NCBI GenBank assembly: GCA_024681795.1
Contig: JAILAD010000088.1
Location: 1-64,000, forward strand
DNA from: Lachnospiraceae bacterium
GTDB taxonomy: Bacteria > Bacillota > Clostridia > Lachnospirales > Lachnospiraceae
Length of the DNA stretch: 64,000 nt
Direction of reading: 5' to 3'
Under the pieces are notes generated by a model. It had not been told where the DNA came from. It saw only the letters and a list, made by a program, of their open reading frames with translations, and searched no databases. This document shows, in pieces, positions 25,317 to 35,101 of the stretch. The position numbers and the translations under genes are program-made. Each line of letters opens with the position of its first letter. The first letter of the stretch is position 1.

Positions 25317-26762
25317 TTAACCGGCATCTTTTTCCGCCAGCAGGCAGAGTAAATATTCCCAGACTCTCTCCGCACTTCTTAAATCCATTCTTTCCTTCGT
25401 GGTGTGGACATTCTTCATGTCCGGACCGATGCTGACTGCTTCCAGTCCTTTTATTTTTTCAACGAAAAAGCCGCATTCCAGTCCCGCATGAATTCCTTCC
25501 ACACGCGGTTCCCTGTTATACAGTTTCCCGTATACGGCTGTCATTTTATCCCGGAACGGGGAAACCGGTGCATACTCCCATCCCGGATATTCTCCGTGAA
25601 ATTCAACATTTGCGCCGTAATTTGCCGCAATTTCCGCAACGTTTTCCTTTAACTCCGCAATTTCCTCCGATACGCTGCTTCGAAGCGCAAAGACGGTAAC
25701 CAGGCCCTCTGCGTCCAGTTTCATGACACCGAGATTTAAGCTCGTTTTTACCATATCGATGTCCTCGTATTCCGAAATCACGCCGTCCGGCTCTTCGTCC
25801 AGAAATTCAAGAAAAATCTCCGTGCTGTCCGCATCATATGCCGTCACCTCTTCGGGAAGTTGGATACCGAGAGTGATCCGGATGTCCTCTTCAACCTCCC
25901 CGTATTCTTCCTTCAGTTCGTCATTGTATTCTTCCGCAATTGCCATGAACTCTTCCACGTCGTTCAGTCCGACAACGGCAAACTCCGCGCTTCCGGAATT
26001 CGGAATGGCATTATCCTTCTCCCCTGCTGCCATGGAAATCAGGCGGACGTCATATCCTTCGTCAATCAGGTAAAGCAGAACGTCTCCGATTAAATGTGCG
26101 CCGTTCGCACGTCCGAGATGTATTTCCGACCCCGAATGACCGCCCGCAAGCCCGTCTAAGGATAAATAAACGACCGGTGCCGTAACCGCCTCCGTTTCGC
26201 CCTTCAGGACCGCTTCCATCCTTACGCCGCCTGCACAGGATACTGTAAAAATTCCCTCTTCCTCGGAATCAATATTGATCAGGCGCTTCCCGGCAAGATC
26301 CGATAAATCAATGCCCTTTGCACCCTCCATTCCGACTTCTTCATTGACGGTAAGAACCACTTCCAGTGCGGGATGGGGAATATCCTCTGCGGAAAGAAGC
26401 GCAAGGGCATACGCTACGGCAATGCCGTCATCCGCTCCGAGAGACGTTCCTTTGGCGGAGACGAAATCCCCTTCGAAAACCGGCTCTATGCCCTCTTTTT
26501 CCATATCCTTTTCGCCCGGATTGTCGCAAACCGCCACCATATCCATATGACCCTGTAAAATTACAGCCGGTTCGTTTTCATATCCCGGGGCGGCAGGCTT
26601 TTTCAGGATGATATTTTTTTGTTCATCCTGTCTTACGTACAGGCCGTGTATTTTTCCGAAATCAGCCAGATAATCGCTGATTGCGTCAATATGGTAACTG
26701 CCGTGGGGAATGGCACAGATTTCTTTAAAATAATGCATGACCGAATCAAAAGATTTTCCCAT
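25317..26762 (-). CDS. pepD: Aminoacyl-histidine dipeptidase, M20 family
   Basis: This 481-aa M20-family di-zinc dipeptidase cleaves Xaa-His dipeptides such as carnosine. Metal and catalytic motifs are visible: ILQGHMDMV (H72, D74), GTSLGADDGIAVA with the bridging Asp, NEEVGMEGA with the catalytic Glu pair, and HAGLECGFF near the C-terminus. The middle lid domain is present. The length is normal. It sits between an antiporter and the ribosomal operon and appears to be a separate unit. Confidence 0.93.
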   Translation of the reverse strand: MGKSFDSVMHYFKEICAIPHGSYHIDAISDYLADFGKIHGLYVRQDEQKNIILKKPAAPGYENEPAVILQGHMDMVAVCDNPGEKDMEKEGIEPVFEGDFVSAKGTSLGADDGIAVAYALALLSAEDIPHPALEVVLTVNEEVGMEGAKGIDLSDLAGKRLINIDSEEEGIFTVSCAGGVRMEAVLKGETEAVTAPVVYLSLDGLAGGHSGSEIHLGRANGAHLIGDVLLYLIDEGYDVRLISMAAGEKDNAIPNSGSAEFAVVGLNDVEEFMAIAEEYNDELKEEYGEVEEDIRITLGIQLPEEVTAYDADSTEIFLEFLDEEPDGVISEYEDIDMVKTSLNLGVMKLDAEGLVTVFALRSSVSEEIAELKENVAEIAANYGANVEFHGEYPGWEYAPVSPFRDKMTAVYGKLYNREPRVEGIHAGLECGFFVEKIKGLEAVSIGPDMKNVHTTKERMDLRSAERVWEYLLCLLAEKDAG

Positions 26763-26802
26763 ATTTTCTCTGTCCTTTATTATTTCCGCTGTCCTTTATT
26801 TG

Positions 26803-26834
26803 AAAAAAAGTGGAGTTCTTTCCGAACTCCACTT
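26803..26834 (-). terminator. Terminator of the infC-rpmI-rplT operon
   Basis: Perfect 11-bp arms AAGTGGAGTTC (26808-26818) and GAACTCCACTT (26824-26834) enclose a 5-base loop, with a U-run on the minus strand (A-run 26803-26809). It lies just past the rplT stop. Confidence 0.92.
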
Positions 26835-26856
26835 ATTCAGCCGTTTTTCTTAATTC

Positions 26857-27213
26857 TTACGCAATTTTGCTTTTTGCGATATCTGCAAGTGCCTTGAAGC
26901 CTTCTGCATCATTAACAGCCATCTCTGCAAGCATCTTTCTGTTGATATCGATTTCAGCAAGTTTTAAGCCGTACATGAATTTGCTGTAGGAAAGTCCGTT
27001 CATTCTTGCTGCAGCGTTGATACGTGCAATCCAAAGCTGACGGAACTGACGCTTTGCCTGCTTTCTTCCTGCATAGGAGGAAGCAAGTGCTCTCATTACG
27101 GACTGCTTTGCAATACGATACTGTTTGGATCTTGCTCCTCTGTATCCCTTTGCAAGTTTTAATACTCTATTGTGTTTTTTCTTGGCATTTAAGCCACCTT
27201 TAATTCTTGCCAT
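26857..27213 (-). CDS. rplT: 50S ribosomal protein L20
   Basis: This 118-aa basic protein matches L20 throughout: it starts [20 protein letters not shown] and contains [21 protein letters not shown]20 is a primary 23S rRNA binder and, in Firmicutes such as Bacillus subtilis, represses its own operon through the leader RNA. It is last in infC-rpmI-rplT, 21 bases after rpmI, with a terminator after it. Confidence 0.99.
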   Translation of the reverse strand: MARIKGGLNAKKKHNRVLKLAKGYRGARSKQYRIAKQSVMRALASSYAGRKQAKRQFRQLWIARINAAARMNGLSYSKFMYGLKLAEIDINRKMLAEMAVNDAEGFKALADIAKSKIA

Positions 27214-27234
27214 GATTTACTCTCCTCCCATCAA

Positions 27235-27432
27235 TTAAACGTAAGGTAAAATTTTCTTCATATTCTTTACGTTAGTAGCATCTGTAATTGTAGCCTGACG
27301 GAGATTACGTTTTCTCTTCGTGGACTTCTTGGTTAAAATGTGGCTCTTGTAAGCCTTGTTTCTCTTTAATTTACCGGTTCCGGTTACTTTAAAGCGCTTT
27401 GCAGCAGCTCTGCTTGTCTTCATTTTAGGCAT
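27235..27432 (-). CDS. rpmI: 50S ribosomal protein L35
   Basis: The start at 27432 is chosen because AGGAGG precedes it and the protein then begins [20 protein letters not shown], the canonical L35 N-terminus; the longer open frame is upstream read-through. The product is 65 aa, Lys/Arg-rich, and sits between infC and rplT as usual. Confidence 0.98.
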   Translation of the reverse strand: MPKMKTSRAAAKRFKVTGTGKLKRNKAYKSHILTKKSTKRKRNLRQATITDATNVKNMKKILPYV

Positions 27433-27548
27433 TTCTTTTTCCTCCTTAATGCATATATTCTGGTTGGGTGAACCCCTGTATCTTAGCTGTCTGAAAAACA
27501 TCAGATTCAGTTAAAATCATAATTATAAATGTGAAAAATCAAAGCAAT

Positions 27549-28055
27549 TTACTTCTTTGCGGAAAGAATCAGCACCATGCTTCTTCCTTCTACCTTTGCA
27601 GGTTTCTTAATCGTTGCAACGTCTTCCATGGCTGTCGCAAAATCATCCAGGATGTGTTTGCTGTTCGCCATATGTGCCATCTCACGGCCGCGGAAACGAA
27701 GAACAACCTTTACCTCTTCTCCCTTGGACAGGAACTTTCTGGCTGCAGACATTTTTGTATTTAAATCATTGGTATCAATATTCGGAGAAAGGCGGATTTC
27801 CTTTACCTCCAAAGCTTTCTGCTTCTTGCGGTTATCCTTTTCTTTTCTCGCCATTTCATAACGGAATTTACCGAAATCGGCAATCTTGCAAACCGGCGGA
27901 TTCGCTGTCGGCGCAATCTTGATCAAATCAAGCCCTGCTTCTTCCGCAACATGCTGTGCCTCTTTGGCACTCATAATTCCGAGCTGTTCGCCGTTTTCAC
28001 CGATTAAGCGAACTTCTTTGTCACGAATCTGTTCATTTACGCTGTAGTCTGTAAT
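27549..28055 (-). CDS. infC: Translation initiation factor IF-3 (AUU start)
   Basis: IF3 binds the 30S subunit, checks the start codon and prevents early 50S joining. The first in-frame ATG would begin at 27974 and lose the N-terminal domain. Starting at ATT 28055, eight bases after AGGAGG, restores ITDYSVNEQIRDKEVRLIGE, the family N-terminus, and gives 168 aa. AUU initiation is the known autocontrol feature of infC. The C-domain has VRLSPNIDTND-like and FRGREMAH motifs. It leads the infC-rpmI-rplT operon behind an attenuating leader. Confidence 0.97.
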   Translation of the reverse strand: MTDYSVNEQIRDKEVRLIGENGEQLGIMSAKEAQHVAEEAGLDLIKIAPTANPPVCKIADFGKFRYEMARKEKDNRKKQKALEVKEIRLSPNIDTNDLNTKMSAARKFLSKGEEVKVVLRFRGREMAHMANSKHILDDFATAMEDVATIKKPAKVEGRSMVLILSAKK

Positions 28056-28080
28056 GGCTTTACCCTCCTATGACAATAAG

Positions 28081-28211
28081 AAAAAGTGGATACGCACAGT
28101 ATCCACTCAATAAAAAACGCAATCCGCGTATTTCTCATTGTGAACGCCTGAAGCCCGATTGCCGCAGGGTGAGAGTGGAAACTCTGCTTTGTTGTTATTG
28201 AAACCTTAGAT
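28081..28211 (-). promoter_or_regulatory. infC operon leader with attenuator hairpin (L20-leader type)
   Basis: Between the promoter and infC lies a structured leader. Its last element is a perfect hairpin, GTGGATAC (28086-28093) and GTATCCAC (28099-28106), followed on the minus strand by a U-run just before the infC ribosome binding site. An upstream part contains GAGTTTCCACTCTC and other pairing segments. This matches an attenuated infC-rpmI-rplT leader of the kind controlled by L20 in Firmicutes; I cannot fold the whole RNA here. Confidence 0.75.
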
Positions 28212-28240
28212 AGATTATCATTTTACGGACAGAATGTCAA
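28212..28240 (-). promoter_or_regulatory. Promoter of the infC-rpmI-rplT operon
   Basis: On the minus strand a perfect TTGACA (28240-28235) is 17 bases from TAATCT (28217-28212), immediately before the leader. Confidence 0.85.
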
Positions 28241-28261
28241 GCAAAATCCGTTTTGTCGGAA

Positions 28262-29491
28262 TCAATTTTCCATTTGAATAAAAAACAATCTGAAATACAG
28301 GATTAAAAGAATCACAAAAAACACTCCCACAAGACAGTACAGAACAATTCCCCTGTCCGCAAGTAAAATTCTGAAAAGAGTACCGGCCGCTTCTCCGAGC
28401 CTTCCAAACAAAAATCCGAAACCGAAAGCAAATCCGGCCGTTTTTAGGATATCTCCTCTTTCGTTCTTTTTCTTTTCGTTCTCTGTTTGCGTCTCAGTTT
28501 TCCGGGGAAGACATAAATCCGCAAACAGAAGCACACTGAATACAATCAGGAAGCCGTAAAAAAACTTATCCGGTCCGGACTTAAGTATTTCCGGAAGTGA
28601 CTTACACACCGGAAACTTCATAAGAAACGGCAATACAACCGAAATGAACGCCCCTGCCAGTCCGAATTTCCTGTTTAAATCACTTAATATACCGGCAAGC
28701 AGCAATCCCGTTGCATAAAAGAACAGCAGTGCCCGCGGCCCGTTTTCCTGTCCGGATTCGGCATTCGGATAATACAAAACAATTTCCCTGACGAGGCCGC
28801 TTAAGGTAACTGTCGCGCACGCAAGTAACAACGCCGGAATGTATTTTGTTTTGACACCCGCAGTCCCTGGATTATTAACGTTTTCACGGATTACATGAAT
28901 CTCCTGTTCACCGTGAACGGACAGAAAATAGAGAATAACCGCAATGGGCGCGTAAACCAGGATGGAAAAGGTGGATTTAAAGAAAGCACCCCCGGCAATA
29001 AGTAAAATCAGCCCGATCAGCAAAGTCGCCGCAAAACCCGCGCCTCCGAACACCAGACCTCTTTTCCGGTAATCGACCATATAGGAAAGGGCATGAAGAA
29101 ACCCGCCCTCAATCATTCCGCCGAGCAGATTCATGACAAATCCGAACATAAACGTGCCCGTGATATATGCTGCAAACATAGACGGAAACAAAAAGAAAAC
29201 ATACAGAATGTAAATCGTCATAACAAATGTTTTCTTCTGAACCGGACTTTTATGAAGTCTGACAAGCAGTGTAAATATGGTTATTCCCACCGTTTGAAAA
29301 AGATATGCGATTATGGTCGAGACAAGATCGAAGGACCACGCGGTTCCGATTTCCGCCAGATGAAAAACCCACGAGACAGAGCCTGCGGATACCAGAAAAA
29401 AACCGAAGAATACATAGAGAAATACGGTAATATTTCTGTTTTTCATAAGCGACTTCATCTTTTTTAGTGATTCCTCCGAAATTTTATGCAT
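28262..29491 (-). CDS. Polytopic membrane protein, transporter-like
   Basis: The 409-aa protein has about 12 hydrophobic segments spread along its length and a charged Lys/Glu-rich loop around residue 345. The arrangement resembles a major-facilitator transporter, but I see no family-defining motif. Its start overlaps the YolD-like gene by eight bases and both read leftward, so it is probably translated from the same message. Substrate and function are unknown. The gene ends just before the infC promoter region. Confidence 0.75.
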   Translation of the reverse strand: MHKISEESLKKMKSLMKNRNITVFLYVFFGFFLVSAGSVSWVFHLAEIGTAWSFDLVSTIIAYLFQTVGITIFTLLVRLHKSPVQKKTFVMTIYILYVFFLFPSMFAAYITGTFMFGFVMNLLGGMIEGGFLHALSYMVDYRKRGLVFGGAGFAATLLIGLILLIAGGAFFKSTFSILVYAPIAVILYFLSVHGEQEIHVIRENVNNPGTAGVKTKYIPALLLACATVTLSGLVREIVLYYPNAESGQENGPRALLFFYATGLLLAGILSDLNRKFGLAGAFISVVLPFLMKFPVCKSLPEILKSGPDKFFYGFLIVFSVLLFADLCLPRKTETQTENEKKKNERGDILKTAGFAFGFGFLFGRLGEAAGTLFRILLADRGIVLYCLVGVFFVILLILYFRLFFIQMEN

Positions 29492-29879
29492 TCCCTTTTT
29501 CGATTTCTATTATATCAGAAATCGGAATATCCGTTTCATCCGTCAGATAAAGAATTTTCTCATAAGAATCTATTTTTTTCACCCATCCGGTAACATGCAT
29601 ATAAAGTCCGCCGCTTTTTAACGCATCCGGAATAAAGTACGTGATATGCACAAGATTCCCTTTTTCCAGACCCGCTATTACCGAATTAATCTCCCGGATC
29701 TTATCCTCATCGAGAATAATCTTCTCTTCCGTAAGCCTTGCGGTTTCTTCCACCGCCGCATCATATCCGACTAACGCGGCAAAGGGCGAAAACTGCGCGG
29801 CGCGGTCCGACATGGACATATGCTTTCTGGTCGCAGACTGATAATGCGGATGATTTATGATATCGTCATATCTGCTCAT
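29484..29879 (-). CDS. YolD-like protein paired with a Y-family polymerase
   Basis: This 131-aa protein has the YolD N-terminus (HPHYQSATRKHMSMSDRAAQ, then FSPFAALVGYD) and a beta-strand-rich C-terminus. YolD-like genes commonly accompany UvrX/UmuC-type polymerases in Firmicutes and are thought to assist or replace UmuD functions; no activity is proven. It overlaps the polymerase stop codon by four bases, so both are translated together. Confidence 0.85.
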   Translation of the reverse strand: MSRYDDIINHPHYQSATRKHMSMSDRAAQFSPFAALVGYDAAVEETARLTEEKIILDEDKIREINSVIAGLEKGNLVHITYFIPDALKSGGLYMHVTGWVKKIDSYEKILYLTDETDIPISDIIEIEKGNA

Positions 29880-31387
29880 GCCTTGTGCCCTCCGATCTGG
29901 CTGTTTCTGTCCTTTCCGGTTGCACCTTCTTCAAAATTTATGCCCTTCAGTATTGCATTTTTCCCGAAACGTTTTTTGATGGAAAGGGTTGCCTCCTGTA
30001 ACGCCTTTTCCTTCCTCAGGGCTTCCTCTTCCTCGGCCCGTTTTTTGTCCCGTTCCTCATAATTTACGAAAAGACTCAGCTGCTCTTCCGTCCGGCCGGT
30101 CTCTTTGATTTCACTCTCCGGAACAATATTGTCAGCCACAATGTAAATCCGGCGCACGAGCAGATCCTCGTTGACGGTACGCTTAAAAATCTCCATTGCG
30201 CCCTCCGTAATCAGTCTGGAAGAAGCAGTCTGTCTGGAGAGACGTGCCGTTCCGTGCGCATGTTTCGGAACCGGTCTCCCGTACCAGTCGGGTTTAATTT
30301 CCCCGTCATATTTCCTGCGGACTTCGGGATTCTTCAGACTGTCCGCATCATAACAGATTGTAAGGACAACACAGTCCGTTACAAGTTTCTTTTCCGTAAG
30401 GTCAAGGGCCAAAACATCCGCCATCTCCCGGACCACAACCTCCGCTTCCCGACAGGTGTACGGCCTTGACAAAACCTGCCCGGAACTTAAACTGGAGGCT
30501 TCCGGACGATAATCTTTTATGGCGGCTATCGTACATGGTTCAAATCCCCATGCATGATCGATCAAAAGTTCCGCATTCACACCGAATTCCTTGTAAAGAC
30601 GGTCTTCATAGGTTTCCGAAAAACGCGCCACGTCACCCATGGTATACAATCCCATGGCAGCAAGTCTTCTTGCGGTTCCGTTCCCGACTCTCCAGAAATC
30701 GGTAAGGGGTGTGTGGTCCCACAGTTTTTCCCGGTAACTTCTTTCATCAAGCTCGGCAATTCTTACCCCGTCTTCATCCGCGGGAATATGCTTTGCAACG
30801 ATGTCCATTGCAATTTTGCAAAGAAACATATTTGTTCCGATTCCTGCCGTTGCGGTAATCCCGGTCTGATTCAGTACGTCCCTAATCATCGTCATTGCAA
30901 GATCATGCGGAGTCATCTTATAGATTCCGAGATACTCCGTGACATCCATAAAAACCTCATCACAGGAATAGACATGCATGTCTTCGGGTGCGATGTATTT
31001 TAGATAGATCTTGTAAATCTCCGTACTGTACTTCATATAAAGCGCCATGCGGGGCGGCGCCACAATGTAGTCAAGCTCCAGTGACGGGTCCGATTCAAGT
31101 TCTGTGGAAATATATGATTTTTCCGTAAATGTCTTCCCGGGTGCCCGCTCTTTGCGGATGGAATTGACTTCCTTCACGCGTTCCACAACTTCAAATAAAC
31201 GAGGTCTTCCCGGAATTCCGAATGCCTTCAGGGACGGGGATACCGCAAGACAGATGGTCTTTTCCGTGCGGCTTGCATCCGCAACCACCAGATTGGTTGA
31301 AAGCGGATCCAGATTTCTTTCGCTGCACTCAACGGAGGCATAGAAACTCTTTAAATCAATTGCAATATAGGTTCTCTCCATAACCAT
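29876..31387 (-). CDS. Y-family DNA polymerase (UmuC/UvrX-like)
   Basis: This 503-aa lesion-bypass polymerase has the palm/fingers motifs YIAIDLKSFYASVEC (D11) and YSCDEVFMDV (D143, E144), which hold the catalytic metals. ATAGIGTNMFLCKIA and a little-finger domain follow, and the C-terminal tail carries a possible clamp-binding segment (EQLSLF). It forms an overlapping pair with the YolD-like gene. No LexA-type operator was recognised upstream, but such genes are usually damage inducible. The start may be the third codon (also ATG). Confidence 0.92.
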   Translation of the reverse strand: MVMERTYIAIDLKSFYASVECSERNLDPLSTNLVVADASRTEKTICLAVSPSLKAFGIPGRPRLFEVVERVKEVNSIRKERAPGKTFTEKSYISTELESDPSLELDYIVAPPRMALYMKYSTEIYKIYLKYIAPEDMHVYSCDEVFMDVTEYLGIYKMTPHDLAMTMIRDVLNQTGITATAGIGTNMFLCKIAMDIVAKHIPADEDGVRIAELDERSYREKLWDHTPLTDFWRVGNGTARRLAAMGLYTMGDVARFSETYEDRLYKEFGVNAELLIDHAWGFEPCTIAAIKDYRPEASSLSSGQVLSRPYTCREAEVVVREMADVLALDLTEKKLVTDCVVLTICYDADSLKNPEVRRKYDGEIKPDWYGRPVPKHAHGTARLSRQTASSRLITEGAMEIFKRTVNEDLLVRRIYIVADNIVPESEIKETGRTEEQLSLFVNYEERDKKRAEEEEALRKEKALQEATLSIKKRFGKNAILKGINFEEGATGKDRNSQIGGHKA

Positions 31388-31444
31388 AACCCGTATATTC
31401 CCAAAATGTCGTAAAGGCAGTTAAACCATGTATATACACCGTAT

Positions 31445-33823
31445 TTATATTTTCGTCAGCTTGGCAAATGCAGCGGATAAAATCCGGTTGCCGGTCTTAT
31501 CGAATTCAACCGTTACATAAACGGAGCCGTCCCTTGTTTCCAGATTCTTTACCGTTCCATCTCCGAACTTGATGTGTCTGACACGATCGCCGGCTTTATA
31601 ATTAAGATCGGAAGAAGAAAATGCGCTTCCTTTTTTCAGCGTGGAAATACCCTTCACTGCTGCGAAAGGTTTCTTTTCCGGTTCGATATCCCTTCTCGGA
31701 GTCGGTGCATATGGTTTCAGGCCGTTACCGAAGGAGGTACCGCCGGATGTGCTTCTGCTGCCAAATCCGGAGCCGTAAGAACCGGATCCGAATGAACCGG
31801 AACCGAATGAATCGGAATTGTAGGACTTAAATCCGCCGGAAGACGAATTGCCGATGCCCGTCTTCGGAAGATTTCCCTCGACATATTCCTCCGGGATTTC
31901 TCTTACAAACATGCTTACGGGATTGTTCGTACCCTGTCCGCGCATCATGCGGTATGCCGCGGCAGTCAGTGTCAGTTCCTCCTTGGCGCGAGTAATACCG
32001 ACGTAAGCCAGTCTTCTTTCTTCCTCAAGTTCTTCCTCTCCGGCAAAAATAGCTCCGTCTCCGGGGAAAAGACCGTCCTCCATACCGGCAATATAGACAT
32101 GCTCGAATTCCAGTCCCTTCGCCGCATGAATCGTCATAAGCAGCACCCTGTCCTGATTTTCCGTCACGTTGTCGATATCCGCTACCAGGGAGACTTCGTT
32201 TAAGAAATCGGAAAGGGTCGGTCCCGATTCACTTTCGGGATTTTCCGCGGCAAATTTTTCCTCAAAAACCGCAGCCTTGGAAATCAGTTCGTCTAAGTTG
32301 GCAATGCGGTCTTTGTCCTCGTCGTCATCGGAAATCCGCAAATCTTCCAGATATCCGCTTTCATTTAAAACGTCATCCAGAAGTTCCGGAAGATCGTCAT
32401 AGAAATCGTCATTTATTCTGGCACGGAAGCGTTCAATCAGTTCCGCAAATTCTCTCATTTTATCCGCTGCTTTCCCGATTCCCGGAATCCGTTCCGCATG
32501 CGCAATTGCATCAAATAAAGAAATATCATTGTTGGAGGCAAACAGCTGCGCTTTTTCCAGAGAGGTATTTCCGATTCCTCTTTTCGGTACGTTGATGATA
32601 CGCCTTACCATCAGGTCATCCTGCCCGTTTGCGATGGTCTTTAAATACGCAAGGCAGTCCTTGATTTCCTTACGCGAATAGAAATTCACGCCGCCCACAA
32701 TCTGATATACGATATTGTCATAAAGGAAACGTTCCTCCAGTTCACGGGACTGGGCATTTGTTCTGTATAAAACCGCGCAGTCCTTGTAACGTGCCTCACG
32801 TTTGCGGACCTTTCTTGCAATATCTTCCGCAATATATTCCGCCTCTTCCTTCTGCGTGGAAAGAAGCCTGAAATGTACCTTTTTCCCTTCTCCTTTATCC
32901 GTCCAGAGCGCTTTGTCTTTTCTTCCGACGTTGTTTGCAATGACGGCATTCGCCGCATTCAGGATATTCTGTGTGGAACGGTAATTCTGCTCGAGTTTAA
33001 TCACTTCCGCTTCGGGGTAATTTTTTTCAAAATCCAGAATATTGTGAATATTCGCCCCGCGGAATTTATAAATGGACTGGTCATCGTCGCCGACCACGCA
33101 GAGATTTTTATTCTTCTCGGCAAGAAGACGGATTAATTCAAACTGTGCGGTATTGGTATCCTGGTACTCATCCACGTGGATATACAAAAATCTTCTCTGA
33201 TAATTTTCCAGTACATCGGGGCATTTTCTGAACAGTTTGACCGTATTCACAATCAGGTCGTCAAAATCCATTGCATTGCTTTTTTTCAAGGCTTCCTGAT
33301 ACGCATGGTACATTTCCGCAATTCTGCTTTCCGTCGGGTCTGCCCCCACCATCCGGTCATATTCTTCCGGAGAAATCAATTCATCCTTATTTGCGGAAAT
33401 TACGTTTAAAATCGTCTTTTCCTTCAGTTTCTTTGTATCAATGCCTTTTTCCTTGCAAAGCGAGCGCATCAGGGTTTTCTGGTCGTCGGCGTCGTAAATG
33501 GAAAAGGAGTCCGCGTATCCGAGGCGGTCGCCGAATCTTCGTAAAATCCTTACGCATGTGGAATGAAAGGTGGCCACCCAGATGCTGTCTGCTCCGTTTC
33601 CGACAAGGTCGTCCACACGGGTTCGCATTTCGCTTGCCGCCTTATTGGTAAAGGTAATTGCCAGAATATTCCACGGATTAACGTCATGCTCCAGTAAATT
33701 GGCAATCCGGTAAGTCAGGGTTCTTGTTTTTCCGCTGCCCGCACCGGCGAGAATTAAAACCGGTCCGTTCAGGGTTTCGGCCGCGTGTGTCTGTTCGGGG
33801 TTTAAATATCTTTCTAACTGCAT
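31445..33823 (-). CDS. pcrA: UvrD/PcrA-type DNA helicase
   Basis: This 792-aa superfamily 1 3'-5' helicase acts in repair and replication restart. Motif I GAGSGKT is at 27-33, with motif Ia NKAASEM, motif II DEYQDTN, motif III GDDDQSIYKFRGA, motif IV LEQNYRSTQNIL, motif V TIHAAKGLEFEHVY and motif VI YVGITRAKEEL. The C-terminus is unusual: a Gly/Ser/Phe-rich linker (SFGSGSFGSGSYGSGFGS) of roughly 60 residues leads to a Tudor-like domain (AGDRVRHIKFGDGTVKNLET). In PcrA that domain contacts RNA polymerase. It is an unlinked housekeeping gene here. Confidence 0.96.
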   Translation of the reverse strand: MQLERYLNPEQTHAAETLNGPVLILAGAGSGKTRTLTYRIANLLEHDVNPWNILAITFTNKAASEMRTRVDDLVGNGADSIWVATFHSTCVRILRRFGDRLGYADSFSIYDADDQKTLMRSLCKEKGIDTKKLKEKTILNVISANKDELISPEEYDRMVGADPTESRIAEMYHAYQEALKKSNAMDFDDLIVNTVKLFRKCPDVLENYQRRFLYIHVDEYQDTNTAQFELIRLLAEKNKNLCVVGDDDQSIYKFRGANIHNILDFEKNYPEAEVIKLEQNYRSTQNILNAANAVIANNVGRKDKALWTDKGEGKKVHFRLLSTQKEEAEYIAEDIARKVRKREARYKDCAVLYRTNAQSRELEERFLYDNIVYQIVGGVNFYSRKEIKDCLAYLKTIANGQDDLMVRRIINVPKRGIGNTSLEKAQLFASNNDISLFDAIAHAERIPGIGKAADKMREFAELIERFRARINDDFYDDLPELLDDVLNESGYLEDLRISDDDEDKDRIANLDELISKAAVFEEKFAAENPESESGPTLSDFLNEVSLVADIDNVTENQDRVLLMTIHAAKGLEFEHVYIAGMEDGLFPGDGAIFAGEEELEEERRLAYVGITRAKEELTLTAAAYRMMRGQGTNNPVSMFVREIPEEYVEGNLPKTGIGNSSSGGFKSYNSDSFGSGSFGSGSYGSGFGSRSTSGGTSFGNGLKPYAPTPRRDIEPEKKPFAAVKGISTLKKGSAFSSSDLNYKAGDRVRHIKFGDGTVKNLETRDGSVYVTVEFDKTGNRILSAAFAKLTKI

Positions 33824-33923
33824 TTATTTCGGTTCCTCTGTATATTTGCTGTGTTGCCTGTGTTGTGGTTCTCAGTGTTATGGTTCTTAGTGTTATGGTT
33901 CTTTGTGTTGGGTGTTTTATTCT

Positions 33924-34967
33924 CTACTGCTGTTCCTCTTCCGGTTTCGGAACCTCGGGGCCTCCCTCGAAGGCATATACTTCATCCATTACATTATTGG
34001 AAACCATATTCCGCATGGCGTTATAATGAGGGCCTTCTCTCCAGCCCTGATCGACGGAGCCTGTTCCGGAAGTGATGATTTTGGCATCCGGATAAAGATC
34101 CTTTAATTCATTGATGTCCTGCCACGGAATACCCGTGTTGTAAATCCAGAGTTTCTGCAGATTTTTGAAATTTTTAAACGGTTCCGCGGAATTCACGGGA
34201 TTATAGCAGACATTCAAATCCTCCAGCTCGGTAAGTTCGGAAAGCACACTCATATCCGTTACGTTATTGGCAAACAGCTCCAAATAACGAAGGTGCGGAC
34301 AATATTTGAGTTTTGAAATATCCGAAAGACGGACTCTCTTGGACGGGGAGTCGAAATTATCGACAAGAATCAGCACACGAAGATTCGGCATATACTCCAG
34401 GAAATCCAGATTCGTGATATAGTTATGCCCCAGATCCAGCGCCACCATGTCCGTGCAATATTTCAGGTATTTGCAGTCCTCATCGTCAAGTCTCGGCTGG
34501 TACTCATTTGCAAGAAGTGTGGAAAAACCGACCGAATCCGTAGGGATGGTATAAGTCTTTACCTTGATATCCCAGATAATGCGGACATCCGGATGCGCAT
34601 CCTGAAGAGCCGCATAACCGTCATTGTCAAGACCGCAATCCTTCATGGTTATTTTCTTTAAATCCGTCATGGAGGAAAGAAATGCCTCCATATCGAGTTC
34701 GCTTACGTCAATTCCGGATAAATCCACTTCTTCTGCATCTGACATTACTTCAAATTCATCGCCGAGTTTTACCAAAACCGGTTCGGGTTCAGGTTCCGGT
34801 TCCGAAATGCTTTCCTCTTCAGGTGCGGACGGTTCCTCCCATACAATAAGCCGTACCGATTCAGATTCCGAATTGATTTCCGTTTCCGTTTTATTACAGC
34901 CTGCAAAACATATTGCACCCGTCAGCCCAAGAACAACAACGAATACGCATAATCTGATCTTTTTCAT
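33924..34967 (-). CDS. Leucine-rich-repeat lipoprotein
   Basis: I chose the ATG at 34967 (GGGAG upstream). The 347-aa product starts with a lipoprotein signal ending in FAGC with the modified Cys at 24. An acidic Ser/Glu/Pro linker follows (about 25-65), and then leucine-rich repeats with units such as MVALDLGHNYITNLDFLEYM and LRYLELFANNVTDMSVLSEL. It should be anchored outside the membrane and bind protein or glycan ligands through the repeat surface. No enzyme domain is visible. The transcript probably begins with a stem-loop (34993-35016). Confidence 0.88.
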   Translation of the reverse strand: MKKIRLCVFVVVLGLTGAICFAGCNKTETEINSESESVRLIVWEEPSAPEEESISEPEPEPEPVLVKLGDEFEVMSDAEEVDLSGIDVSELDMEAFLSSMTDLKKITMKDCGLDNDGYAALQDAHPDVRIIWDIKVKTYTIPTDSVGFSTLLANEYQPRLDDEDCKYLKYCTDMVALDLGHNYITNLDFLEYMPNLRVLILVDNFDSPSKRVRLSDISKLKYCPHLRYLELFANNVTDMSVLSELTELEDLNVCYNPVNSAEPFKNFKNLQKLWIYNTGIPWQDINELKDLYPDAKIITSGTGSVDQGWREGPHYNAMRNMVSNNVMDEVYAFEGGPEVPKPEEEQQ

Positions 34968-34992
34968 CGTTTTCTCCCTGTAAATCAATAAA

Positions 34993-35025
34993 ACTGCATC
35001 GTTTTACCGATGCAGTCCTATTATA
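34993..35025 (-). promoter_or_regulatory. -10 box and 5' stem-loop of the lipoprotein mRNA
   Basis: On the minus strand TATAAT (35025-35020) is followed within a few bases by a perfect 9-bp hairpin, ACTGCATCG (34993-35001) and CGATGCAGT (35008-35016), with U-rich sequence beyond it. It could stabilise the 5' end or act as an attenuator, and might also stop transcription from the Rpn-type gene upstream. The -35 box is poor. Confidence 0.5.
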
Positions 35026-35101
35026 ACATACCTTATTATAAAAATCATCAAAAATCGAATATTTGTTCTGTTTTTGAGGCCAGTTTTTGAGTACCTGCTT
35101 T

